This document shows, piece after piece, positions 1 to 7,635 of a stretch of 64,000 nt of DNA (positions are counted from its first letter, which is position 1; each line of letters begins with the position of its first letter). The stretch is from Streptomyces sp. HNM0574 (GTDB lineage: Bacteria > Actinomycetota > Actinomycetes > Streptomycetales > Streptomycetaceae), in assembly GCF_012726235.1 (NCBI RefSeq), contig NZ_JAASAH010000019.1, forward strand, positions 51,283 to 115,282, read 5' to 3'. A program made the position numbers and the translations under genes. The notes below the pieces were generated by a model that searched no databases, was not told where the DNA came from, and worked only from the letters and a program-made list of their open reading frames with translations.

Positions 1-344
1 GCCACGTCGAACGGGTCGAGCTCGGGCAGTTCACGGAGATCGCCCGGGACGAAGCGCACCGTGGACGCGCCGGGTTTGGCCGCCGCGACCTTCAGCATGC
101 CGGTGGAGCAGTCCACACCGGTCACCGAGAATCCGGCCTCGGCGAAGTGCAGCGTGCCCTTCCCCGTTCCGCAGCCGAGATCCACGAGACGGTCCCCGGG
201 CGCACCGTGCCGGTCGATGAGCGTGCGGTACCGGGCGCATCGCGCCCCGTCGTCGTCCGTGGCGTAGATCGCGTCGTAGTCCTCGGCCAGGCGGTCGTAG
301 CTGTGACGGGTCGTGGAGGAGAAGGATGCCGATCGTGCGCTCAC
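1..344 (-). CDS. class I SAM-dependent methyltransferase, N-terminal part (cut by window edge)
   Basis: The reading frame starts at a GTG at 344 and runs off the left edge, so only about 114 residues are visible. They contain the SAM-binding glycine motif VDLGCGTGKGT, an acidic strand end (VTGVDCS) and a motif II-like VRFVPGDLREL, which is the usual Rossmann methyltransferase order. GGGGAG about ten bases upstream supports the GTG. The substrate cannot be told from this part. It lies downstream of the acetoacetate-decarboxylase-like gene on the same strand. Motifs are seen; function class is from the family. Confidence 0.8.
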   Translation of the reverse strand, partial: MSARSASFSSTTRHSYDRLAEDYDAIYATDDDGARCARYRTLIDRHGAPGDRLVDLGCGTGKGTLHFAEAGFSVTGVDCSTGMLKVAAAKPGASTVRFVPGDLRELPELDPFDV

Positions 345-676
345 TGTGCCGCAACTCCCCGATGAGAGGTTCTTCCTGACGAAAGACCTCCCGGCCCGCG
401 AGGACGCCGGGGCGATGACGCAGGGTCTCCGGTGGGTCTGCTTGCCTCCCGGCCTTCCCCCCCCTCCCCCGGATTCCGCAGCCGGCCGACGGCTTCCACC
501 CGATCGGGGGACGCGTAACCGGCCGCGGCCCGTGCGGGCACCACGGTGCACAACGTGCCCTGGTACACGGCGAGTTCGGCCGCCCTCGGGGCCGGACGAC
601 GGGGTCCCCGTGCGGCGGGCTCGTCACGGCCCGGCCCAACTCCCCGCGTCACATGCCCGGTTCGGCCCCGGAACAT
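345..676 (-). other. 332-base gap with a doubtful 111-codon frame
   Basis: No recognisable gene. One minus-strand frame (stop at 341-343) has an ATG directly after the stop of the upstream decarboxylase-like gene, and its stop overlaps the methyltransferase GTG by four bases, the geometry of coupled genes. Its predicted protein is low-complexity (Arg, Gly, Pro), no ribosome-binding site is visible and no family is recognised. It may be a decayed gene, a real small gene or chance. A purine-rich run near 460-475 is the other visible feature. I see no convincing riboswitch. Confidence 0.2.
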
Positions 677-1486
677 CTACCAGCCCGTCACCGTGCCCGC
701 TTCGGCGGCGAGGAGGGTGCCGCCGTCCCAGACGACGCCGACCTGACGGTAGTAGGCGCCGAGCGGTTCCTCGACGGTGAGGGCCGCGAGTTCCTCGGTG
801 GGCGCCTCGAAGAGGTCCAGTTCGGCGTCCCCGGACCAGGCCGGGCCCGCCTCGGCGTCGGCGGCGCCGGAGGCGACCAGTTCGTCGAGGGCGAGGCCCT
901 TGCCGTCGATGGCGGGCAGCCAGCGGTGGTGGGCCATCGGGTGACCGTTGACGAAGCCGTTGTGCGGCGACGGCTCGCGCAGCGTCACCACCGTCTGGGC
1001 GAGGCGGCGGTCGGCGGCGGCGAGGGTGGCGCCGAAGCGGGCGCCCGCCTCGATGCGCGGGGCCGGGCCGTAGGGGTGGGGGCGGGTCATGTGGATCGAG
1101 CCGAGCTTCTTCGGGTAGCCCTGGTGGTTGCCGCGGGCGACGGCGAAGTCCTTGTCCACCCAGATGTAGACGCACCGCGAGTAGGTCCGCCCGGCGTACG
1201 CGCAGCGCACCACGGCGAAGCACTCCTTGTACTGGGCGCGTACGGGGTCGAGCAGTTCTTCCCCGCTCCCGCCGCAGGACTGCCAGTCGGCCCAGATCAG
1301 GGCCACCGCACCGGGGTCCTCCTCGGCCAACCCCAGGGGCGCGGGCAGGAGTTCACGTACCCGTGCCGGGTCGGTGCGGTATTCGACGGTGAGCAGGTCG
1401 CCGGAGTAGTGCCACGGCGGCGCGAGGATCAGGGACGAGCGGCCGGTGGCGGTCTTGGGCTGGTAGAAGCCACGGACGGTGGACAT
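677..1486 (-). CDS. acetoacetate decarboxylase-family protein
   Basis: A 269-residue protein with the general features of the acetoacetate decarboxylase superfamily: an N-terminal strand YRTDPARVRELLP, a central GYPKKLGSIHMTR containing the lysine that forms the Schiff base in true decarboxylases, and a late YRQVGVVW strand. Many actinobacterial members are not decarboxylases but act on other keto acids or are tailoring enzymes, so the substrate is open. GGGAG eight bases before ATG supports the start. A plausible promoter lies upstream on the minus strand (GTGACA and TATCGT, 18 apart), next to a short palindrome ACGAG-4-CTCGT near 1502-1515. Confidence 0.8.
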   Translation of the reverse strand: MSTVRGFYQPKTATGRSSLILAPPWHYSGDLLTVEYRTDPARVRELLPAPLGLAEEDPGAVALIWADWQSCGGSGEELLDPVRAQYKECFAVVRCAYAGRTYSRCVYIWVDKDFAVARGNHQGYPKKLGSIHMTRPHPYGPAPRIEAGARFGATLAAADRRLAQTVVTLREPSPHNGFVNGHPMAHHRWLPAIDGKGLALDELVASGAADAEAGPAWSGDAELDLFEAPTEELAALTVEEPLGAYYRQVGVVWDGGTLLAAEAGTVTGW

Positions 1487-1637
1487 GCTGGCACTCCCGG
1501 GGACGAGGGATCTCGTTTGGGCCCGTACGATATGCGCCGCGGCGGCACCTTGTCACGGGGGCCTCCGCACCCGGGACGTCCCACCGGCCTTCGGCCCCGG
1601 TGTGCGGAGTGCCGGCGGTCACGGGCACCGGAACCGG

Positions 1638-1675
1638 CCGGCCGCGGGGCGTCCCGAGAGGCGTCCCGCGGCCGG
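1638..1675. terminator. hairpin after the exosortase operon
   Basis: Inverted repeat CCGGCCGCGGG (1638-1648) and CCCGCGGCCGG (1665-1675), 11 pairs around a 16-base loop that can pair further. It lies 18 bases past the stop of the anchored protein gene, the expected end of that minus-strand operon. Confidence 0.6.
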
Positions 1676-1692
1676 GGGCCACCGGGGCGGCG

Positions 1693-2391
1693 TCAGGACG
1701 CCCTGCGGCGGCGTGCGCGGCGGATCAGCAGCCAGACCGCCCCGGTGACCGCGGTTGCCGCCGCGGCCACGTCGGGGGCGACCATGTTGATCGGGTCCGT
1801 GTCGTTCGGTTCCTCGGTGGCCCTGACGTTGGTGAGCGCCGCTCCACATCTGCTGCTGGTCTCCGGCAAGGAGGTGAACGACAGCGTGTAGGTGTCCTTC
1901 GTGGCGACGAAGGTGTAGGTCTGCGGTGTCCAGTCGGGAGGCCGGTTCGACGTACGGCGGGGCGGGTCGATGGTCTTGGGTTCTTCCCCGTCCACGCCGA
2001 CGGTGAAGGGGACGTTTCCGCCGTACCAGGTGTTGCAGCTGCCGTAGGGAGAGCGGGTGGAGTCGAAGGTGATGGTCACGGTGGAGCCGGGGGTGACCGT
2101 GAGGGTGCGCTCGATACCGCCCGGCGAGTATTCGCGGTTCAGGTCGATGCACTGGGTTCCGGCGGGGTGCTCGCACAGCGAGGCCGAGTACAGGTCGACA
2201 CCCGAGCCGGTGGTCGTCCAGCCTGTGATTTCCGTGCTGTTGCCGTAGACGTTGCGGTAACTCGAGGCCAGGTGAGGGGAGTCGAAGGAGCCGTTGGACA
2301 CCGGGACCGGGTCCGCGTGGGCGGCTGTCGCCGCGGCCAGGAGCGCGGCACCGGCCGCGACCGCGGCGAGAGGGGCGGATCTGTGTTTCAT
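1693..2391 (-). CDS. secreted choice-of-anchor C / DUF642-like protein with C-terminal membrane anchor
   Basis: A 232-residue exported protein. Residues 1-26 form a Sec signal (MKHRSAPLAAVAAG... AAHA). Residues 31-175 show a galactose-binding-like beta fold of the DUF642 / choice-of-anchor C kind: VSNGSFDSP, ITGWTTTGSGVDLY, a sugar-binding-type IDLN, and VTPGSTVTITFD. The C-terminus has a short polar linker, a hydrophobic segment (about 206-223) and a cluster RRARRRR, a tripartite sorting-signal layout. No LPxTG or PEP motif is present before the membrane segment; the local sequence is DPINMVAPD. GAGG seven bases before ATG supports the start. Last gene of the exosortase operon, so the likely substrate of that enzyme (inference). 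Confidence 0.7.
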   Translation of the reverse strand: MKHRSAPLAAVAAGAALLAAATAAHADPVPVSNGSFDSPHLASSYRNVYGNSTEITGWTTTGSGVDLYSASLCEHPAGTQCIDLNREYSPGGIERTLTVTPGSTVTITFDSTRSPYGSCNTWYGGNVPFTVGVDGEEPKTIDPPRRTSNRPPDWTPQTYTFVATKDTYTLSFTSLPETSSRCGAALTNVRATEEPNDTDPINMVAPDVAAAATAVTGAVWLLIRRARRRRAS

Positions 2392-2435
2392 GCGGTGGCC
2401 TCTTTCTCTTGCAGGGCGGGACGGACCGGGCGGCA

Positions 2436-2999
2436 TCAGGTGCGGTCGGCTTCCGCGTCCGATGCGGTGGGATGCGGGCGGCTGAGCGCGAGGAGGAAGG
2501 CGGCGAGGGCGGCGGCCAGGGTGACCAGGGAGAGCAGCGTGCCCAGGTAGCGGTGGCCGAGGGCGTAGCCGGTGTCGCGGCCGGCCAGTGCCACCAGCCC
2601 GTACAGGGCGCAGATGCGCAGTTGGTTGCCCAGGACGGCGACCAGACTGGCCACTGCGGCCGCGGCGACCACCGCCCAGGCGGGGCGGCGCCGGGTGATC
2701 GCGGTGAGGGCCGCGGCGCCGCACCACAACAGGGTGACGATGTAGACGGATGTGCACTGGCTGGTGATCCGGCCGCCGAAGACCTGCAGAGGTTCCAGGA
2801 AGAGCCATACCTGTGGCGCCTGGGGGTTGGCCACGGCGCGGTGGCCGGTGACCGCGGCGACCACGTGAGCGGCGAGTTGTGCTTCACCGACGCGGAAGCG
2901 GTGCTCGCCCAGGACGAGGGCCAGCGCCAGGGCGGCGCACCCCAGGGCGCCGGTCAGCCGGGTCAGCCGGTGCAGCACGGTGCGGAGAGCGGAGGTCAC
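2436..2999 (-). CDS. exosortase/archaeosortase-family transpeptidase
   Basis: A 187-residue polytopic membrane protein with the three catalytic residues of exosortases in proper order and context: Cys82 (SQCTSV), Arg128 (GNQLRI) and His149 (GHRYLGT). These enzymes cleave a C-terminal sorting signal and join the protein to a membrane or glycan acceptor. It is shorter than proteobacterial EpsH-type proteins, as actinobacterial members often are. The GTG start overlaps the glycosyltransferase stop by four bases, so translation is coupled. It could belong to the XrtP group described in actinobacteria, but I cannot confirm the subtype from memory. Confidence 0.82.
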   Translation of the reverse strand: MTSALRTVLHRLTRLTGALGCAALALALVLGEHRFRVGEAQLAAHVVAAVTGHRAVANPQAPQVWLFLEPLQVFGGRITSQCTSVYIVTLLWCGAAALTAITRRRPAWAVVAAAAVASLVAVLGNQLRICALYGLVALAGRDTGYALGHRYLGTLLSLVTLAAALAAFLLALSRPHPTASDAEADRT

Positions 3000-4321
3000 T
3001 TGGGCAGCGCCCCCGCCGGTGCGGGCGCGGTGTCGAGGACGCGGCGGGTCTTGTCCCACCCGTGCCGTCGGCGCAGCATGCGCAGCAGCCCGCGCCAGAC
3101 GGCGGCGTAGGCCACGTAGTTGGCCGGCAGGAGCACGTGGCCCAGCAGCAGACTGCGCAGGAGCGAGCAGTCGCCGGCGCGGCGCCGGTAGAGGCAGGCG
3201 GCGATCAGGTTGGGGAAGAAGGAGACGACGTACCAGAGCAGGGCCGCGGGCACGGTGGAGAGACCTTGACCCCACAGTTGTCCGTGACTGAGGTGGAAGA
3301 CGGTGACGGCGAGGGTGAGGTGGAAGAGGACGGACCAGCCCAGCACCAGCACCCAGGGCACCAGGAGGTACATGGTGACCTCCAGCAGAGCGAGGTGCCC
3401 CACCCGCAACGAGGCCCACAGTTCGGGCAGTCGGGTCACGGCGGTCATGTGGCCCTGCATCCAGCGGGTGCGCTGACGGGCCAGCCGTCGCCAGGATTCC
3501 AGCCCCTGCTGCTCGACCCAGGCATGCGGGGTGGAGGTCAGTTTCCAGCCCCGGGTGACCAGGGAGACCGTCAGGTCGAGGTCTTCGGTCAGGGCGCTGG
3601 ACCAGGGGTGGTCGCTCACCGTGAGCAGCGCCGACAGGCGGGTGAACTGACCGTTGCCGCCGAGGCTGACGGTGGAGGTGGCGATCCGGCCGAACTGGGA
3701 GACGGCGGCCAGGCCCCAGAACTCCATGTCCTGCACCCGCGTGATCAGGCGGTGGCGGTTGACGATCCGCACCGGGAGCTGGGCACCGCCCACCCGGGGG
3801 TCGTCGAACAGTTCCAGGACCTGGTCCACCGCCCGTACGGACAGTCTCCCGTCGGCGTCCATCACGCCGATCACCACATCGTGGGGCGGCAGGCCGCGGA
3901 GGGCGATGTCGGCGACCACGTGGCGAAGCCCGGCGTTGAGGGCGGCCCCCTTGCCCTGGCGGGCCTCGGGGGCGGTGCGGGTGATCACGGTCAGGCGGCC
4001 CTCGGGGCACGCGCCACGCGCTCGCGGCACGGTGGCGTCCGCGCATCCGTCGTCGATGAGGACGACGTGGGCGCGGGGGTCGGCAGCGCACAGCTGCGTG
4101 ACCGTACGGGCGATGACTTCCTGCTCGTCCAGGCACGGCACGAGGAAGTAGATCTGCCGCACGCCGCCCCGGCCGGTCAGTTCGAGCGGCACCGGTCCGC
4201 GCCGTCGCATGCGCCGTTCGTGGCGCAGTCCGCTGATCGTGGTGGCGAGAAAGTAGAGCAGCCCGGCGCAGATGACGACCGCGACGACGGCCTCGTACAG
4301 GCCCACCAGTGCTTTCGGCAC
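2996..4321 (-). CDS. membrane family 2 glycosyltransferase (processive polysaccharide synthase type)
   Basis: A 441-residue protein: one N-terminal membrane segment (about 8-30), a GT2 catalytic domain, then three or more C-terminal membrane segments (about 305-390). Catalytic motifs of processive GT2 enzymes are all visible: DD at 90-91, DAD at 155-157, ED at 246-247 and QRTRW at 283-287. Such proteins polymerise a beta-linked glycan from a nucleotide sugar and extrude it. With the 2-epimerase two genes upstream, a GlcNAc/ManNAc-type polymer is the simplest guess. I chose GTG at 4321 because GGGAAGGGTGAGG lies just before it; an in-frame upstream start at 4414 would overlap the stub gene. 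Confidence 0.85.
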   Translation of the reverse strand: MPKALVGLYEAVVAVVICAGLLYFLATTISGLRHERRMRRRGPVPLELTGRGGVRQIYFLVPCLDEQEVIARTVTQLCAADPRAHVVLIDDGCADATVPRARGACPEGRLTVITRTAPEARQGKGAALNAGLRHVVADIALRGLPPHDVVIGVMDADGRLSVRAVDQVLELFDDPRVGGAQLPVRIVNRHRLITRVQDMEFWGLAAVSQFGRIATSTVSLGGNGQFTRLSALLTVSDHPWSSALTEDLDLTVSLVTRGWKLTSTPHAWVEQQGLESWRRLARQRTRWMQGHMTAVTRLPELWASLRVGHLALLEVTMYLLVPWVLVLGWSVLFHLTLAVTVFHLSHGQLWGQGLSTVPAALLWYVVSFFPNLIAACLYRRRAGDCSLLRSLLLGHVLLPANYVAYAAVWRGLLRMLRRRHGWDKTRRVLDTAPAPAGALPK

Positions 4322-4328
4322 CGCCGCC

Positions 4329-4490
4329 TCACCCTTCCCGGTTCGCGGCCTGCGCGCGGCGGCGGGCGATCGCCCGTACCGCGAGAGCACCGAGGACCAC
4401 CGCCCCCACGGCACACAGCACCCACAGGATCAACGGCGTTCCGGTGTCGGCCAGTTCGGAAGGGGAGGGCGGGAGGGAAGGGGTGTACAC
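4329..4490 (-). CDS. 53-residue LAxTG sorting-signal microprotein
   Basis: A short frame with GTG at 4490, preceded by GGAAG eight bases upstream, that stops seven bases before the glycosyltransferase start. The product has a short polar N-terminus, ELADTGTP (a LAxTG pentapeptide), a hydrophobic stretch (about 18-38) and AIARRRAQ, the exact layout of a sortase C-terminal sorting signal. There is no signal peptide or passenger domain ahead of it. LAxTG is the motif used by class E sortases in Streptomyces. It may be a minimal anchored peptide, a regulator of the exosortase, or the remnant of a larger surface protein. Strong ribosome-binding site, tight packing and codon use argue for expression. 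Confidence 0.6.
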   Translation of the reverse strand: MYTPSLPPSPSELADTGTPLILWVLCAVGAVVLGALAVRAIARRRAQAANREG

Positions 4491-4543
4491 GAAGGATTCT
4501 TCCGATCTTTCACGGGAGGCGTCCGGGAAGGGCGGTCATCAGG

Positions 4544-5788
4544 TCAGGCGCTGGCCAGGTCCGGTGGGTGCGGCGCGGCGCCGCGTGGAGCGGTGACGGG
4601 CAGGTGCGGGCCGGTGCGCTCTGCGGGCAGTTGCGCGGCTGCGCAGGCGCAGCCGGCCGCACGGTGCACCAGACGGGCGATGCGCGTGGAGGCGCGCCCG
4701 TCCCCGAACGGGCTGGGCAGGGACCGCAGTTGGTCATACAGGCCGGGGACCCGGGCCAGGCACTCGGTGACGGCCGTGGCGATCTGCCGCGGCGTCACCA
4801 GCCGGGCGAAGTCCGTCATGGCCTCGGGCCGTTCGGTGCTGCGCCGTACCACCACCAGCGGCCGGCCGAGTACGGTGCACTCTTCCTGCATCCCGCCCGA
4901 GTCGGACACCACCACGGCTGCCCCGGACGCGAGGGCCAGGAAGTCCCGGGGCGGCAGCGGCGAGGACGGACGGAGCGGGGCGAGCAGGCCGCTCAGGCCG
5001 TGGCGGTCGACCGCGGCCAGGGTCCTGGGGTGCAAGGGCAGCACCACCGGGCAGGGGAGGCGGCCGAGTTCGGTCAGGATTCGCCGCAGGACGGCGGGAT
5101 CGTCGGTGTTCTCCGGCCGGTGCACCGTAGCCAGCACGTACCCGTTGATCCCTACGCGATGGGAGGCGGTGACGCGTTGCCGGTCGGCGTCGGTGGGCAG
5201 ATTCCGCCGCACTGCCTCGACCACGGTGTTTCCCGTGACGAAAACCCGGTGCCCGGGAATTCCCTCGCGGGTGAGATTGTCTGCGTTCAACTCGGTCGCG
5301 GCGCACAGGACGTCCGACAGATGATCGACCAGAATGCGGTTGTGTTCCTCCGGCATGGACCGGTCCCGGGAACGCAGCCCCGCTTCGACATGGACCAGCG
5401 GAATACCTCGCGCATTGGCAGCCAGCGCTCCGGCCAGAGTGGCATTCGTATCACCCTGCACCACAACTGAGCGCACCTCGTGCCGGGCCAGCCAGGCATC
5501 CACACCGGTGACCCCCTCCCCGATCTGTCGTCCACGGCTGCCGCCGCCGACCGAGAGCTGGAGTTGCGCCAACGGCATCCCCGTCCCGGAGCCGACCTTT
5601 CCGGCCAGCTCCGGATCGAAATGCTGTCCCGTGTGGATCACACTCGCCGCGGCACCCAGCAGATTCACGAGCCCGGCAAGTTTCACCGTTTCCGGTCGCG
5701 TGCCCAACACCACCGCGACACTCGACGGCGGGAGCCGGGAACAGCGGAACTCGGCGAAGTGAGGCGTGGGCAGAACATCCAGAGACAT
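4544..5788 (-). CDS. UDP-N-acetylglucosamine 2-epimerase (non-hydrolysing)
   Basis: A 414-residue protein with the full signature set of the WecB/MnaA family: VVLGTRPET, QGDTNATLAGALAA, HVEAGLRSRD, PEEHNRILVD, ATVHRPENTDD, VVSDSGGMQEE and RSTERPEA. It converts UDP-GlcNAc to UDP-ManNAc in the cytoplasm. It is a little longer than usual at the C-terminus, with a proline-rich tail. First gene of the exosortase operon; a 53-base gap separates it from the stub gene. A low-G+C leader of about 90 bases precedes it, where the operon promoter is expected. A housekeeping role in wall teichoic acid-type glycan cannot be excluded. Confidence 0.88.
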   Translation of the reverse strand: MSLDVLPTPHFAEFRCSRLPPSSVAVVLGTRPETVKLAGLVNLLGAAASVIHTGQHFDPELAGKVGSGTGMPLAQLQLSVGGGSRGRQIGEGVTGVDAWLARHEVRSVVVQGDTNATLAGALAANARGIPLVHVEAGLRSRDRSMPEEHNRILVDHLSDVLCAATELNADNLTREGIPGHRVFVTGNTVVEAVRRNLPTDADRQRVTASHRVGINGYVLATVHRPENTDDPAVLRRILTELGRLPCPVVLPLHPRTLAAVDRHGLSGLLAPLRPSSPLPPRDFLALASGAAVVVSDSGGMQEECTVLGRPLVVVRRSTERPEAMTDFARLVTPRQIATAVTECLARVPGLYDQLRSLPSPFGDGRASTRIARLVHRAAGCACAAAQLPAERTGPHLPVTAPRGAAPHPPDLASA

Positions 5789-6226
5789 TCGGCATCTCTC
5801 TGTGAGGGGGGGAGGGACGACACTTCAGCCCGAACATCTCAATTCATCATCCATAACGCTGTTCTCACACGATGAATGAATGAAGACTTGCCCCGCCAGG
5901 CCCATTCGTCGGATTTTCCGCATTCCCCCCTTGGCCCTACGGGACCGCGGGGACATCGCCACGGACCACGGCGAGGAGGGGGCCCGCACGGACAGACCCT
6001 GCCGACGCCCGTGTTCACGACGGCCGGACGGGAGCCCGAACACCCGGGCCCGGTGGGCCAATTCGGCACTCGGCCCTCTTGTGCCCGCCGCCGGGTCTCC
6101 CTAAGGTGCACAGTGCCCGGATATTGTTTGATCTCAAACGAGAACCGGCTCCCGCTCAAGTCCCGCACACCCGCCGCCCGGTGCGGCGCACCGTCCCGAT
6201 CCGCTCCGCAGAAAGGCTGGGACACG
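5789..6226. promoter_or_regulatory. 438-base divergent intergenic region
   Basis: Separates the minus-strand exosortase operon from the plus-strand glutamine-synthetase-like gene. Bases 5825-5885 are distinctly A+T-richer than the surroundings and contain a repeated ATTC run (CATTCATTCATCG, minus strand), which fits a promoter/leader for the epimerase operon. Bases 5930-6080 show nothing recognisable. A palindrome at 6126-6139 belongs to the downstream unit. No small gene is supported here. Confidence 0.5.
6126..6139 (+). promoter_or_regulatory. palindromic operator GTTTGATCTCAAAC
   Basis: GTTTGA and TCAAAC around a two-base centre, 87 bases before the start of the ligase gene. A near copy occurs in front of the convergent SDR gene (9867-9880), so one regulator may control both units. 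No regulator gene lies next to either site. Confidence 0.5.
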
Positions 6227-7606
6227 GTGAGCAACGACGCAGCACCCTTCTCTCCCGCCACCACCCCCGACGAGGCCGTCGCCGCTCTCCGCGCGCAGGG
6301 CACGGACGTCGTCCGCGTCGTGTATCCGGACATGATCGGGGCCGACCGGGGCCGGGACGTCCTGGTCGAGCACCTGCCCTCGGCCTGCGGCCACGGGCTC
6401 TCCTTCTGTCACGCCGTGTACCACACCAGTCCGCAGGGCGACGTGGTGCGGGTCCCGGGCGGGCTGGACGCGGGGCTCCCCGACGTCCAGATCCGCCCCG
6501 ACCTGGCCACCCTGCACCCGCTGCCCTGGGAGCCGGGCGTCGCCTGGTGCCTGGGCGACGCCACCGACCCGGCCACCGGAGCGCCGCCCCACGAGTCGCC
6601 GCGCGACCTGCTGCGCGGCGTCGTCGAACGGGTCTCGGGCATCGGCGGGACGGCGCTGACCCCGGTCGTGGGCCCGGAGTTGGAGTACTACCTGTGCGAG
6701 CGGGACGAGCGCGCGCCCGGCGGCTGGGCCCCGTACGCGCCGGCGCCCGGGAACGTGTACAGCGCGGGTCGGCGCGGCGATCCGGACTCGCATCTGCTGC
6801 GCACCCTGCGGCTGCTGCGCGATCTGGAGATCGGCGCGACCATGGGCAACCACGAGTTCGACAGCGGCCAGTTCGAGGTGAACCTCGACCACTCCACGGC
6901 CCTGGACGCCGCCGACCGCGCCTTCCGCTTCAAGTCCGCCGTGAAGGAACTGGCCCGCACCGAGGGCCGCCAGGCCACCTTCATGGCCAAACCCTTCAAC
7001 GGCCTCGGCGGTTCCGGATTCCATCTGCACCTGTCACTGCTGGACACCAAGGGCCGCAACGTGTTCGACGGTGCGGAGGGCGACGACGGGCTGTCCGCCA
7101 CCGCCCGGCACGCCGTCGCGGGCGTCCTCCGGCACGCCCCCGCGCTGGCCGCGCTGCTCAACCCCACGGTCAACTCGTACAAGCGGTTCGGCCCGGACAC
7201 GCTGGCCCCCTGGCTGATCGACTGGGGGCTCGACAACCGCAGCGCCATGCTCCGCATCCCCCCGGAGCGCGGCGCGGGCAGCCGCATGGAGCTGCGGCTC
7301 GGCGACGCCTCGGCCAACCCGTATCTCGCCGTCGCGGGCACCCTCGCGGCGATCGGACTCGGGCTGCGCGACAAGTGCGAACCGCCGGCGCCGCTGGACG
7401 GCTACGGCTACCGCACGGAGCTGTCCGCCGAGCTGCCCCGGACCCTGCCGGCCGCGCTCGACGCGCTGCGGGCCGACACCGAGTTCGCCGGCCTCCTCGG
7501 CCCCGGCTTCACCCGCTCCTTCCTCGCCTACAAGCGCGACGAGGTCCGGCGGTTCCAGCAGCACATCACCGACTGGGAGTTCACCGAGTACGCGGCTCTG
7601 ACGTGA
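6227..7606 (+). CDS. glutamine synthetase-family ligase (probable gamma-glutamylation of an amine)
   Basis: A 459-residue protein with the glutamine synthetase fold. Visible: VRVVYPDMIGADRGR in the N-terminal beta-grasp domain, GPELEYYL (metal-binding Glu), GNHEFDSGQFEVNLD, FMAKPFNGLGGSGFHLHLSL, NSYKRFGP, and RIPPERG followed by RMELRLGDASANPYL. Members outside true GlnA often couple glutamate to polyamines or ethanolamine rather than ammonia. The next gene, a P450, follows by 29 bases, so the pair probably acts together on one substrate. GTG at 6227 is chosen because GAAAGG precedes it; the frame is open further upstream but with unlikely codons. Confidence 0.85.
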   Translation: MSNDAAPFSPATTPDEAVAALRAQGTDVVRVVYPDMIGADRGRDVLVEHLPSACGHGLSFCHAVYHTSPQGDVVRVPGGLDAGLPDVQIRPDLATLHPLPWEPGVAWCLGDATDPATGAPPHESPRDLLRGVVERVSGIGGTALTPVVGPELEYYLCERDERAPGGWAPYAPAPGNVYSAGRRGDPDSHLLRTLRLLRDLEIGATMGNHEFDSGQFEVNLDHSTALDAADRAFRFKSAVKELARTEGRQATFMAKPFNGLGGSGFHLHLSLLDTKGRNVFDGAEGDDGLSATARHAVAGVLRHAPALAALLNPTVNSYKRFGPDTLAPWLIDWGLDNRSAMLRIPPERGAGSRMELRLGDASANPYLAVAGTLAAIGLGLRDKCEPPAPLDGYGYRTELSAELPRTLPAALDALRADTEFAGLLGPGFTRSFLAYKRDEVRRFQQHITDWEFTEYAALT

Positions 7607-7635
7607 GCGCACCGCCCCCGACCGAAGGAGTCCCC

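Noticed and set aside
345..676. Riboswitch upstream of the left-edge methyltransferase
   Set aside because: I compared the region with cobalamin, SAM, glycine and c-di-AMP riboswitch cores from memory and found no convincing conserved elements.
2436..4136. Long Arg/Pro-rich frame extending the exosortase upstream by 379 codons
   Set aside because: The extension is the shadow of the glycosyltransferase gene; the GTG overlapping its stop is the real exosortase start.
5825..5885. Small gene or attachment site in the A+T-richer stretch with CATT repeats
   Set aside because: No start, ribosome-binding site or integrase; a promoter/leader is the simpler reading.
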